From: Lutibaculum baratangense AMV1
GTDB lineage: Bacteria > Pseudomonadota > Alphaproteobacteria > Rhizobiales > Tepidamorphaceae
Length of the DNA stretch: 47,198 bases
Direction: 5' to 3'
Assembly (NCBI RefSeq): GCF_000496075.1
Contig: NZ_AWXZ01000042.1
Span: 1-47,198 of the forward strand
This document shows positions 16,512 to 24,783 of the stretch, in pieces. Under the pieces are notes generated by a model, which had not been told where the DNA came from, made no database searches, and was given only the letters and a program-made list of their open reading frames with translations. The position numbers and the translations under genes are program-made. Position 1 is the stretch's first letter, and every line of letters starts with the position of its first letter.

Positions 16512-17300
16512 TCAGTTGGTCCTCGAGCCGAGCCTTCGGGCGACCGCCGCTCCCAACAGCGGCAGCCCGACGGTCAGCACGATCATCACGGTGCCGAGCG
16601 CGTTGATCTCCGGGCTGATCGAGTTCCTCAGCATCGCGAAGATCTGCGTCGGCACGGTCTCCACGCCGCCTGGTTTCCAGAACAGCGTGCCGGTGATGTC
16701 GTCGAAGGAGATCGTGAAGGCGAACAGCATGCCCGCGAAGATCGCCGGCGCGAGCAGCGGCAGCGTGACCTCGAAGAAGGCCTGGCGCGGCGAGGCGCCG
16801 AGCGACATCGCCGCCTCCTCGATGTCGCGCCTGATGCCGACGAGCCTCGCCTGCACGACGAGCACGACGAAAGGCAGTGTGAAGATGACGTGGCCCATGA
16901 GGAGGAGCGGAAAGCTCTTCGGGATCGCGAGGAAGCGCAGGAACAGGAGAAGCGCCACCGCGAGCACGACCTCGGGCACGAGGATCGGCGCGATGAGCGC
17001 CGTAGAGATCAGGTTCTTGCCGCGGAAGTCGTAGCGGATGAGCGCGAGGCTCGCGAGCACGCCGAGCGTCGTCGAGATGACCGCCGTCAGCGCGCCGAGG
17101 ACGAAGGAGACGCGGAAGGCGCGGAGGATCGCGTCGTTGTGCCAGAGCTCGACGAACCAGCGGAACGAGAAGCCGGTCATCGGGAAGGAGCCGAACTGCG
17201 AGGCGTTGAACGACAGGAGGACGACCACCGCCACCGGCAGGAACATGAAGAGATAGACGAGGATCGTCCACGCGCGGATGAGCGACCAGCCGGACAGCAT
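16512..17300 (-). CDS. ABC importer permease (PotC-like)
   Basis: A 262-residue inner-membrane permease with about six membrane segments, beginning with ILVYLFMFLPVAVVVLLSFN. The cytoplasmic EAA loop that contacts the ATPase is EEAAMSLGASPRQAFFEVTLPLL (about residues 145-167). Its start codon overlaps the end of the first permease gene at 17300. With that gene it should form the heterodimeric channel. A FTISFDDITGT segment follows the loop, as in PotC and its relatives. Confidence 0.9.
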   Translation of the reverse strand: MLSGWSLIRAWTILVYLFMFLPVAVVVLLSFNASQFGSFPMTGFSFRWFVELWHNDAILRAFRVSFVLGALTAVISTTLGVLASLALIRYDFRGKNLISTALIAPILVPEVVLAVALLLFLRFLAIPKSFPLLLMGHVIFTLPFVVLVVQARLVGIRRDIEEAAMSLGASPRQAFFEVTLPLLAPAIFAGMLFAFTISFDDITGTLFWKPGGVETVPTQIFAMLRNSISPEINALGTVMIVLTVGLPLLGAAVARRLGSRTN

Positions 17301-18169
17301 CAGCCGAACCCCTTGGCGAGCTGGCTCATGCCGACGAAGTGGTTGTAGATCGCTACGAGCACGCCCAGCACGGCGAGCAGCATGAGCGACAGGGCCGAGC
17401 CGAGCGGCCAGTTGAGCTGGGTGATGATCGCCTCGAAGACGAGGTTCGCGAACATCGCGTCGGTCGGGCCGCCGAGGACCAGCGGCGTGATGTAGGTGCC
17501 GGCCGAGAGGACGAAGCAGAGAAGCCCGCCCGCGGCGAGGCCCGGCAGCGAGAGCGGCAGCGTCACTTCGAGGAAGGACTGCCAGCGCGTCGCGCCGAGC
17601 GAGTTCGCGGCCTGCTCGAGCGTCCGGTCGATGCCTTCGAGGCTCACATAGACGTTCAGTATCATGAACGGCAGGAGAAAGTGCACGAGGCCGAGCACGA
17701 CCGTGGTCTGGTTGTAGAGGAGTTGCAGCGGCTCATCGACGATGCCGAGCCAGAGAAGCATCGAGTTGAGCGCGCCCGAGACGCCCAGGATGTTGATCCA
17801 GCTCATCGTGCGGATGATGTAGCTGATCCAGAAGGGCAGCATCAGGAGGAGGAGGAGCAGCGCCCGGTTGCCCCCGGCTCGCGCGATGAAGTAGGCGGCG
17901 GGGTAGCCCATCAGCCCGCAGACGATCGTCGTGATCGCGGCGATCTTCAGCGTGAAGAGCAGGATGTCTCTGTAGAACGGGTCGGTCAGCGCCTCCTGCC
18001 AGTTGTCGAGGTGGAAGCCGACGACGTCCGCGCCCGTCGCCGTTCGCAGCCAGAACGAATAGACCACGATGAACAGGAGCGGGACGAAGAGGAGCAGCGT
18101 CACCGCCGCCAGAGCCGGCGACAGCAGGATCCACGGCTGGCGTCTTTCCCGTGCCTCGACGGTGGCCAT
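17300..18169 (-). CDS. ABC importer permease (PotB-like), first gene of the operon
   Basis: A 289-residue permease starting at the ATG at 18169; the open frame extends further upstream but without permease character. About six membrane segments are visible, from LLSPALAAVTLLLFVPLLFIV to the last helix ALSLMLLAVLGVLVAIYNHF. The EAA loop is LEQAANSLGATRWQSFLEVTLPL (about residues 190-212). It heads a run of eight closely spaced minus-strand genes that ends with the deacetylase. The divergent LysR gene starts about 100 to 130 bp away, so control by that regulator is likely. Confidence 0.9.
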   Translation of the reverse strand: MATVEARERRQPWILLSPALAAVTLLLFVPLLFIVVYSFWLRTATGADVVGFHLDNWQEALTDPFYRDILLFTLKIAAITTIVCGLMGYPAAYFIARAGGNRALLLLLLMLPFWISYIIRTMSWINILGVSGALNSMLLWLGIVDEPLQLLYNQTTVVLGLVHFLLPFMILNVYVSLEGIDRTLEQAANSLGATRWQSFLEVTLPLSLPGLAAGGLLCFVLSAGTYITPLVLGGPTDAMFANLVFEAIITQLNWPLGSALSLMLLAVLGVLVAIYNHFVGMSQLAKGFG

Positions 18170-18246
18170 GGCGCTCCTCTGAGGGCTTGTCGGCGCGGGC
18201 GGCGACCCCCCGCTGCCCGGAACCTGATCAGGATGATCCGGACAGC

Positions 18247-18300
18247 GGGCATTCCTCAAATAGATAATGGAAATTCCCGCTATTCCCCTGCAGAATGCCC
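18247..18300. promoter_or_regulatory. Inverted repeat in the LysR/importer divergent promoter region
   Basis: GGGCATTC at 18247-18254 is repeated perfectly inverted as GAATGCCC at 18293-18300, with an AT-richer centre that also has TTCC...GGAA symmetry. It lies between the LysR gene and the importer operon. LysR regulators usually bind such dyads upstream of a divergent operon. The dyad covers the first possible LysR start (18267), which favours the ATG at 18303. Confidence 0.4.
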
Positions 18301-18302
18301 GG

Positions 18303-19265
18303 ATGAGCACGGCCGACGATCCCGGCGCGCGGCTTGCGCGCGACCTCGACTGGAATCTCCTCCGCACGCTGATCGCGGTGGTGCAGGAGGGCAGCGTCAC
18401 GCGCGGCGCCGAGCGCCTGAGGCTCAAGCAGCCCACGGTGTCGAACGCCCTCAGGCGCCTGGAGGAGCGGCTCGGGCGAAGGCTGATCGACCGCGGGCCC
18501 GGCCGCTTCGAACTGACTGAAGCTGGCCGCATCCTCTACAGGGAGGCGATCGAGATCCAGGGCTCGATCCACCGGCTCGGCATCGCGCTCCGCGACGTCG
18601 GCGAGGAGATCTCCGGGCACGTGCGGATCTTCATGGCGAGCCACGTCCTCAGCCCGGTGTTCGATGCGACACTGGCTGACTTCCACGCAGCCCACCCCCG
18701 CGCAACCCTGTCGATCGACGTGACGGCCAGCCGCCTCGCGATCGAGGAGGTGCTCGCCCGCCGCGCCTCCTTCGCCGTGTGCCTCGTTCACGACAAGAAC
18801 CCCACGCTCCAGTATCGGAGGCTCTTCCGCGAGTTCTTCGGCCTGTTCTGTGGCCCGCCTCACCCGCTGTTCGGGCGCGAGGGGCTGACGAGGGCAGACC
18901 TCGAGGGCCACTCCTCCGTGTCCTTCGTGACCGACAGCCTCTCCGATGCGCTGCACGCCGTGGCGATCATGCGGGCGGAGGCGCGGCTCGACGAGAAGGT
19001 GGTCGCCACCTCCTCGCATCTGGAGGAGGTCCGCCGCATGATCATCGCGGGGCTGGGCGTCGGCCCCCTCCCCCTCCACGTCGCCTCGCCCGACGTCAGG
19101 GGCGGCTCGCTCTGGCGCCTCCCGCCCTACACCTCTCCCCCCGCCGTCGACGTCTACGTCGTCTGGCACCCCCGGGCGACGATGAACCGCGCCGAGCAGA
19201 CGATGCTCAAAATGCTCACGACAAGGATCGACAGCATACCGATCGAGGACCGCACCTACAGTTGA
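18303..19265 (+). CDS. LysR-family transcriptional regulator
   Basis: A 320-residue regulator from the ATG at 18303; an in-frame ATG at 18267 would add 12 residues but lies inside a putative operator and lacks a Shine-Dalgarno. The winged helix-turn-helix is at about residues 12-70 (NLLRTLIAVVQEGSVTRGAERLRLKQPTVSNALRRLE, split here for length). The rest is the periplasmic-binding-protein-like effector domain (HVRIFMASHVLSPVFDATL and ASFAVCLVHDKNPTLQ). It is divergent from the importer/aminotransferase operon and probably activates it in response to the substrate or an intermediate. The effector is unknown. Confidence 0.9.
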   Translation: MSTADDPGARLARDLDWNLLRTLIAVVQEGSVTRGAERLRLKQPTVSNALRRLEERLGRRLIDRGPGRFELTEAGRILYREAIEIQGSIHRLGIALRDVGEEISGHVRIFMASHVLSPVFDATLADFHAAHPRATLSIDVTASRLAIEEVLARRASFAVCLVHDKNPTLQYRRLFREFFGLFCGPPHPLFGREGLTRADLEGHSSVSFVTDSLSDALHAVAIMRAEARLDEKVVATSSHLEEVRRMIIAGLGVGPLPLHVASPDVRGGSLWRLPPYTSPPAVDVYVVWHPRATMNRAEQTMLKMLTTRIDSIPIEDRTYS

Positions 19266-19320
19266 GCACTGACAGCGCGCGGCATCGGTGCGACGACCAA
19301 AGCCGCTCCCCTGCCTTCGG

Positions 19321-20232
19321 CTAGCTGCCGTCCGCCGCCCCCGGGCGTCCCCAGACCTGCTTGAGGAAATCGACGAAGCGCCGGACGGCCGGTGCGCTCA
19401 GGCGGCGGTCCCAGGCGGCGTAGGTCGGGATCGTCTGATTCAAGTTGGCGAGGTTCTGGATCACCAGGCCCCGCCGCTGCAGGTTGCGGGCGCACTCGGC
19501 GTAGACGCTGACGCCGGCGCCGGCCGCGACGAGGCCGAAGACGCCCTCGCTGGTCGAGGGCTCCTGCACGATCTCCGGGAAGAAGCCCGCCTGATGACAG
19601 AGGAGGAACACCCGCTCGCGGTGCGCCGTCCAGAACTCGGCGCTTCCCATGACGAAGGGCTCGTTCGCCAGGGCCTCGAGCTCGAGCTCGCGGACATGGG
19701 CGAGACGGTGCGTCGAGGGCAGGAGCACGACATAGCGCTCCTCGTGAAAGCGGTAGTTCTCGATCCGGTCGCTCTCGAGCCGGCCGATGAGGAAGCCGAC
19801 GTCGACGCTGCCCTCCAGGAGCGCCTTCTGCTGGACCGTGGTCGGGCAGAAGCGAAGATCGAGCCGGATGTCGGGGTGCTGAGCCGCGAACAGCTTGAGG
19901 AGCTCCGGCAGCCGGCCGTTGATCGCGAAGTCCATGTAGGCGATGCGGATCGTCCCGCTGATGCCGGCTGCGGCCTGCTTGGCCAGCGCCTCGGCGTGCC
20001 CGGCCTGGCGGAGCGTCGCCCGCGTCTCCGGCAGAAAGACCTCCCCGGCCTCCGTCAGGCGGACGCTGCGGGTCGTCCGCTCGAAGAGGCGCACGCCGAG
20101 TGCCTGTTCCAGTTCCCCGATGACGCGGCTGAGCGCCGGCTGCGACGTGCCGAGCCGCTCGGCGGCGCGGCTGAAGTTCAGGCTCTCGGCCACGGTGATG
20201 AAGGCGCGAAGGTGCCGCATCTCGTATCGCAT
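19321..20232 (-). CDS. LysR-family transcriptional regulator
   Basis: A 303-residue LysR protein. The DNA-binding domain occupies residues about 1-60 (EMRHLRAFITVAESLNFSR, AAERLGTSQPALSRVIGELEQALG), and the effector-binding domain follows (TIRIAYMDFAINGRLPELL, ALLEGSVDVGFLIGRLES). This resembles the CbbR/BenM-like branch that recognises aromatic or small acidic effectors. It is divergent from the isochorismatase-family gene, and a perfect dyad lies between them. It probably controls the hydrolase/TRAP operon. It is convergent with the other LysR gene and unrelated to it in detail. Confidence 0.9.
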   Translation of the reverse strand: MRYEMRHLRAFITVAESLNFSRAAERLGTSQPALSRVIGELEQALGVRLFERTTRSVRLTEAGEVFLPETRATLRQAGHAEALAKQAAAGISGTIRIAYMDFAINGRLPELLKLFAAQHPDIRLDLRFCPTTVQQKALLEGSVDVGFLIGRLESDRIENYRFHEERYVVLLPSTHRLAHVRELELEALANEPFVMGSAEFWTAHRERVFLLCHQAGFFPEIVQEPSTSEGVFGLVAAGAGVSVYAECARNLQRRGLVIQNLANLNQTIPTYAAWDRRLSAPAVRRFVDFLKQVWGRPGAADGS

Positions 20233-20250
20233 GGCTCATTCATAACACGA

Positions 20251-20268
20251 TCGCATCAATCCATGCGA
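20251..20268. promoter_or_regulatory. Perfect dyad, candidate LysR operator
   Basis: TCGCAT at 20251-20256 and ATGCGA at 20263-20268 form a perfect inverted repeat with a 6-bp centre. It lies 18 bp upstream of the LysR start and about 85 bp upstream of the isochorismatase-family start. Size and position fit a LysR-type recognition site serving both directions. Confidence 0.5.
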
Positions 20269-20353
20269 AACCGATATTTCCCTTGGGGCATGACCGGCGT
20301 CAGGCTGGTCCCTGCCGACACGATGGGTCGGAGCGATGCACAGGAGCGAAGAG

Positions 20354-21052
20354 ATGTCGGATCAACTCCAGGACGCCCTCGAGGCCGCCTTCACCGAGGC
20401 CCGCCGCCGCTACGCCGAGCGGGGTTTCCAGCGTCGCGTCGGCTTCGGCTCGCGTCCCGCGCTGATCAACGTGGACCTCGCCAATGCCTGGACCCGGCCC
20501 GGCAATCCCTTCACCTGCGAGAACATCGACGACCAGATCATTCCCGGCGTCCAGAAGCTCCTCTCCGCCTTCCGCCGCAACAGGCTGCCGGTGGTCCACG
20601 TCACGACCTGCTACCAGGTGGCCGACCGCAACGACCCCTACACCGACATGGGCCTCTGGCACTGCAAGATTCCGGTCGAGGCCGTGCCGGAAGACCGGCC
20701 GGACCTCTGGGCGATCGACTCCCGGATCGAGCCCATTCCCGGCGAGCAGGTCCTCGTGAAGAAGCGGGCGAGCGCGTTCCACGGCACGTATCTCGCAGGC
20801 TTCCTGCGCGCGGCCGGCGTCGACACGATCCTCGTCACCGGCGTCACGGCTTCCGCATGCGTCCGCGAGACGATCTGCGACGGCCTCGCCGACGGCTTCC
20901 GGACGATTGCCGTGCGCGAATGCATTGGCGACCGCATCCCGGGTGCGGTGCTGTGGAACCTCTTCGACATCGACGCGAAGTTCGGCGACGTGGAGAGCGT
21001 GGACACCTGCGTCGACTATCTCGACGGCCTCAGGACCGCGGCGGCGGCCTGA
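20354..21052 (+). CDS. Isochorismatase-fold amidohydrolase (N-carbamoylsarcosine-amidase-like)
   Basis: A 232-residue cysteine hydrolase starting at the ATG at 20354, or 18 bp earlier. The catalytic triad of the isochorismatase superfamily is present: Asp in PALINVDLANAW (about 41), Lys in VLVKKRASAFHGT (about 133) and Cys in VTGVTASACVRETICDG (about 168), with the cis-peptide just before the cysteine. The N-terminal helix YAERGFQRRVGFGSRPAL is typical of N-carbamoylsarcosine amidase and related ureido/amide hydrolases. It should cleave a small amide in the cytoplasm. It opens an operon with an amidase relic, a TRAP transporter and a dipeptidase-like protein. Confidence 0.85.
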   Translation: MSDQLQDALEAAFTEARRRYAERGFQRRVGFGSRPALINVDLANAWTRPGNPFTCENIDDQIIPGVQKLLSAFRRNRLPVVHVTTCYQVADRNDPYTDMGLWHCKIPVEAVPEDRPDLWAIDSRIEPIPGEQVLVKKRASAFHGTYLAGFLRAAGVDTILVTGVTASACVRETICDGLADGFRTIAVRECIGDRIPGAVLWNLFDIDAKFGDVESVDTCVDYLDGLRTAAAA

Positions 21053-21224
21053 TGGCCGCGGCCCTCGGAACCGGCTCCATTTCGCGCTTGCGCACCCTTC
21101 GGGCGCGCGCGACTCTGTTCCTGATACGAAACAAATTTTCCAACCGGAAGAGGGTTCGGGCGGGGTGGCGACACGGTCACGGCCCGAGCTCCCCACCGGC
21201 CGGGACACGGAGACCTTCAGCCCA

Positions 21225-21713
21225 ATGACTGACGCGCTCCATGATCTCACGGCGACCGAGACGGTGCACCTCCTGCGCCGTCGCGAGGTGTCGCCGCGCG
21301 AGCTCGTGGAGGCGTCGATCGCCCGGATCGAAACCGTGGACGGCCAGGGCGGCGAGGAGGTCACCCGCGCAGAGCGCGCCCGCGGCGAGATCCACATGCG
21401 GCTCATGGACTTCTTCGGGGATCACGACCTCCTGGCGTGTCCGGCCGTCATCGTTCCGCCCCTTCCCGTGACCGAGCGCTTCCCCACGCGGATCGAGGGG
21501 GAGCCGCTTCAGTCGTATACCGACTGGATGTCCCTCACCTTCGTCCTCACGCTCTCCGGTTGCCCCGTCGTCTCCGCGCCCGTGGGGCCGACGGCGGACG
21601 GGCTGCCGGTGGAGCTCCAGCTCGTCGGCCGACCGCAGGGCGAGTTCGCGCTCCTGCAGGCAGCCCAGTTTCTCGAGGGGGTGACCGGCCGCGTCTCACC
21701 GTCCCTCGCCTAG
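21225..21713 (+). pseudogene. Amidase-signature enzyme with the catalytic core deleted in frame
   Basis: The 162-codon frame starts like a GatA-type amidase (DLTATETVHLLRRREVSPRE, then VEASIARIETVDG) and ends like one (SYTDWMSLTFVLTLSGCPVV, GLPVELQLVGRPQGEFALLQ). The roughly 300 residues that should lie between, including the Gly/Ser-rich GGSSGG motif and the Ser-cisSer-Lys triad, are absent. The reading frame is preserved across the junction near 21350. The product cannot be an active amidase. The loss has left the operon structure intact: the TRAP binding protein starts 67 bp downstream. It may be a recent internal deletion or an assembly error. Confidence 0.8.
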
Positions 21714-21780
21714 TCCACCCGGCGCGCCCGCGATGCGCCGAGGATGCCACCCCGACCTTCCAGACAAGAAAGGAATATCG

Positions 21781-22818
21781 ATGTCGATCGAAGCCAGAAG
21801 CCTCTCACTGCGCTCCCTTCTGAGCGGCCTCCTCGTGACGGCCGCCGTCATGGGCACGGCCGGCTCCGCCGCGGCGACGACGCTGCGCATGCACAGCCAG
21901 ATCGTCGAATCCCGTCCGGAGGCCCAGTTCCTCCAGGAGTTCGCCGACGACGTCTCGGAGCGTTCGAACGGCGAGCTCACGGTCGAGGTCTACCACGCAG
22001 GCTCGCTCGGCCTGAAGGATCCGGACCTCCTCCGCATCCTGCAGCGCGGCGACATCGACATGGCGATGCTCTACGGCGAGTATTTCACGCGCGACGCTCC
22101 GGAGCTCGCCGCGGTCTACGTCCAGGGCGCCATCACCGAGCCGGAGCAGCATCTCGAGCTCCTGCCGACGCTGCGCGGCATCTACGAGGAAGCCTACGCC
22201 GAGTGGAACATCAAGACGGTCGGCGGCGTGGTGAGCCCCGTCTTCGACGTCGGCATCCACTGCAAGCAGCCCGTCAACACGCTCGAGGACCTCAAGAGCC
22301 GCAAGCTGCGCGTCTGGGCGTCGCACCTCGTCAAGACCTTCCAGGGCCTCGACGTCGCCGCGCAGGTCATCCCGCAGAACGACATGTATGTCGCCCTGCA
22401 GACCGGCGTGATCGACTGCGCCTACTATCTCTCGACCGTGGCGAAGACCGTTTCACTGCAGGAGGTCACGGATTACGAGGCGTATCTCCATCCGTGGGCG
22501 GCCGTGCCGTGGATGTTCGGTATCAGCGAGCGTTCGTGGAACAACCTCTCCCCCGAGGAGCAGGAGATCCTCACCACGGCCGGCGAGGCCATGTGGGAGA
22601 AGACGAAGTCGCTGGCCGTCGATCCCGAGCGCGAGGCCGCGGCACGCGCGGAGCGCGAGGAGCTCGGCATCGAGATGCTCGAGCCCTTCTCGGACGCCGA
22701 TGTCGAAGCCTTCGTCGAATCCGCCAAAGCCGAGTGGAAGAAGATGGCCGAGGAAGCCGGGCCGAAGGGCGTGGAGTATTACGAGCGGATGCAGACAGCC
22801 ATCGGCGAGCTGAACTGA
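21781..22818 (+). CDS. TRAP transporter substrate-binding protein (DctP family)
   Basis: A 345-residue periplasmic protein starting at the ATG at 21781. The signal peptide SLLSGLLVTAAVMGTAGSAAA ends near residue 32. The mature part follows the DctP pattern: TLRMHSQIVESRPEAQFLQEF, DDVSERSNGELTVEVYHAGSL, the conserved arginine in LKSRKLRVWASH (about 180), VIPQNDMYVALQTGVIDCA, and the closing EWKKMAEEAGPKGVEYYERM. The arginine usually binds a carboxylate of the ligand, so an organic acid or amino-acid-like substrate is likely. It works with the DctQ and DctM genes directly downstream. Confidence 0.92.
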   Translation: MSIEARSLSLRSLLSGLLVTAAVMGTAGSAAATTLRMHSQIVESRPEAQFLQEFADDVSERSNGELTVEVYHAGSLGLKDPDLLRILQRGDIDMAMLYGEYFTRDAPELAAVYVQGAITEPEQHLELLPTLRGIYEEAYAEWNIKTVGGVVSPVFDVGIHCKQPVNTLEDLKSRKLRVWASHLVKTFQGLDVAAQVIPQNDMYVALQTGVIDCAYYLSTVAKTVSLQEVTDYEAYLHPWAAVPWMFGISERSWNNLSPEEQEILTTAGEAMWEKTKSLAVDPEREAAARAEREELGIEMLEPFSDADVEAFVESAKAEWKKMAEEAGPKGVEYYERMQTAIGELN

Positions 22819-22904
22819 GCCCGTTCCGCATGTGAAGGTCCGCGCCGGCATGTTACCCACGCCGGCGCGGACGGGGGCACGGCAACGAAGAGGCGGGGGA
22901 TGAG

Positions 22905-23456
22905 ATGGCGATGCGAGTGATCGCGCAGGGCTTGCGCTGGCTTGTCTGGACAATGAACGTGCTGGCCGGGGTCGCCTTGATCCTGATGACGGCGCTCGTC
23001 GTGCTGGCGACGGTGATGCGCTATTTCGTCGGCGCCCCGCTGATGTTCTCCGACGAGCTCGTCGGGCTTCTGTTCTGCGGCACGTCCTTTCTGGCGATCC
23101 CGATATCGCTTCTCCAGCGCCGGCACATCTCGGTCGACATCGTCGTCGGGAACCTGCCCGACCGGGGGCGGCGCCTCATCGACGTGCTGGCCGTCCTGAT
23201 CTTCATCACCTTCGCCGCCGCCTTCATCTACAACGCCTTCGACTTCGCGGACTTCTCGCGCCAGATCGGTTCGAGCTCGGACATCGGCTCGCTGCTCTTG
23301 TGGCCGTGGATGATGGTTCTGCCGGCGACGTTCCTCGTCGCGGCGCTGATCGCGCTCATCCAGCTCGTCGACGCCGTCCGCATCCTCTTCGGCCGCCCGC
23401 CGCTGATGGAGGAGAACCGCGAGCTCCATGCGCGGGGACAGGAGTTGCACGCTTGA
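22905..23456 (+). CDS. TRAP transporter small permease (DctQ family)
   Basis: A 183-residue membrane protein with four membrane segments, in order MNVLAGVALILMTALVVLAT, LVGLLFCGTSFLAIPI, LIDVLAVLIFITFAAAF and MMVLPATFLVAALIALIQL. RRHISVDIVVGNLP lies between segments 2 and 3 as in DctQ proteins. It couples the large permease to the binding protein in a sodium- or proton-driven importer. Its stop codon overlaps the start of DctM. Confidence 0.92.
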   Translation: MAMRVIAQGLRWLVWTMNVLAGVALILMTALVVLATVMRYFVGAPLMFSDELVGLLFCGTSFLAIPISLLQRRHISVDIVVGNLPDRGRRLIDVLAVLIFITFAAAFIYNAFDFADFSRQIGSSSDIGSLLLWPWMMVLPATFLVAALIALIQLVDAVRILFGRPPLMEENRELHARGQELHA

Positions 23457-24739
23457 CCTGGGCCATCCTCGCCGGCGCGCTCCTGATCAGCATCTCGACG
23501 GCCGCGGTCCTCGGCGCCGCGCTCGGCCTGACGGGCTTCATCCTGCTCGAGTTCCAGGCCGGCGGCGCGACCGGGCTCGCCATCACCGCAGTCTGGAACG
23601 TCTTCTCCGACTTCTCGCTCAGTGCCGTGCCGCTCTTCATCCTGCTCGGCGACATCCTGCTCGCCAGCGGCATCTCCACCCGCGTCTATAACGGGCTGAC
23701 CCCGCTCTTCCACAGGATCCCGGGCAAGCTCCTGCACACCAATATCGCCGTCTCGACCGTGTTCGGCGCCGTCAGCGGCTCGAGCACGTCGACCGCCGCG
23801 GCGATCGGTGCGGTCGGCTATCCCGAGCTCTCGCGGCGCGGCTACGACCGGCCGCTGGTCGTGGCCTCGCTCGCCGCCGGCGGCACGCTCGGCCTTCTCA
23901 TTCCGCCGAGCCTGTCGCTCCTCATCTACGGGGCGACGCAGGACGTCTCGATCGGCCGGCTCTTCCTCGCGGGCATCATTCCGGGCCTCGTCCTGGCGTT
24001 CGCCTTCGGCCTCTACCTCATGCTGGTCGACTCGTTGCGGGAGGGGCTCACGCCCGAGACGGAGGAGGCGCCGAGCTGGGGCGACATCGGGCGCGGCCTG
24101 CTGCAGATCTGGCCGCTGCCGATCCTCATCTTCTTCGTGCTCGGCACGATCTATATGGGCCTGGCGACGCCGACCGAGGCGGCGGGGCTGGGCGTCGTCG
24201 CCGCCATCGTCCTGGGCTTCGCGTGGGCCGACCTCAGCCTGCCCAGGCTGTGGGCGGCCGTTCTCAGCTCGGTGCAGGTGTTCGGTGCCATCGCCATGGT
24301 GATGCTCGGCACGCTGATCCTGGCCCAGGCCGTCAGCATTCTCGGCCTGCCGCGGCAACTCGTGGCGATGCTCACCGAGATGGAGCTTTCCGCCAGCTGG
24401 GTGCTGTTCTTCGTCGTGCTCGTCTATCTCGTGCTCGGCTGCTTCTTCGACGGCATCTCGCTGCTTCTGATGACGCTGCCGATCACTTTCCCGCTCATGA
24501 TGTCGCTCGGATACGATCCCGTCTGGTTCGGCGTGATCGTCACGATCCTCATGGAGATCGGAATGATCACCCCGCCCGTGGGGCTCAACCTCTTCGTCCT
24601 GGTCACGATAACGGAACGCGAGGTCAAGCTCTCGGAAGCGGCGTGGGCGACGATACCGTTCTGGCTGATCATGCTCGGCATGATCGTCGTCTTCACGGTC
24701 TTCCCGGAGATCGTCCTCTTCCTGCCCAGCTTCTACTGA
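23453..24739 (+). CDS. TRAP transporter large permease (DctM family), TTG start
   Basis: A 428-residue permease with about 12 membrane segments. The best start is the TTG at 23453, overlapping the DctQ stop (TTGA); it gives the normal DctM N-terminus (TWAILAGALLISISTAAVLG). Landmarks are the FGAVSGSSTSTAAAIGAVG motif (about residue 103), GGTLGLLIPPSLSLLIYG, GLATPTEAAGLGV and MEIGMITPPVGLNLFVL, the Gly/Pro-rich hairpins of the transport core. It forms the translocation channel of the importer with DctQ. The next gene starts 44 bp downstream on the same strand. Confidence 0.92.
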   Translation: MTWAILAGALLISISTAAVLGAALGLTGFILLEFQAGGATGLAITAVWNVFSDFSLSAVPLFILLGDILLASGISTRVYNGLTPLFHRIPGKLLHTNIAVSTVFGAVSGSSTSTAAAIGAVGYPELSRRGYDRPLVVASLAAGGTLGLLIPPSLSLLIYGATQDVSIGRLFLAGIIPGLVLAFAFGLYLMLVDSLREGLTPETEEAPSWGDIGRGLLQIWPLPILIFFVLGTIYMGLATPTEAAGLGVVAAIVLGFAWADLSLPRLWAAVLSSVQVFGAIAMVMLGTLILAQAVSILGLPRQLVAMLTEMELSASWVLFFVVLVYLVLGCFFDGISLLLMTLPITFPLMMSLGYDPVWFGVIVTILMEIGMITPPVGLNLFVLVTITEREVKLSEAAWATIPFWLIMLGMIVVFTVFPEIVLFLPSFY

Positions 24740-24783
24740 CCGTCGGCCACCCCCGACTGCGGCTCTTCCTTCGGAGCGACACC

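Noticed and set aside
19288-21228. Plus-strand frame of 646 codons
   Set aside because: Overlaps a LysR gene on the other strand and the isochorismatase gene in another frame; no recognisable residues.
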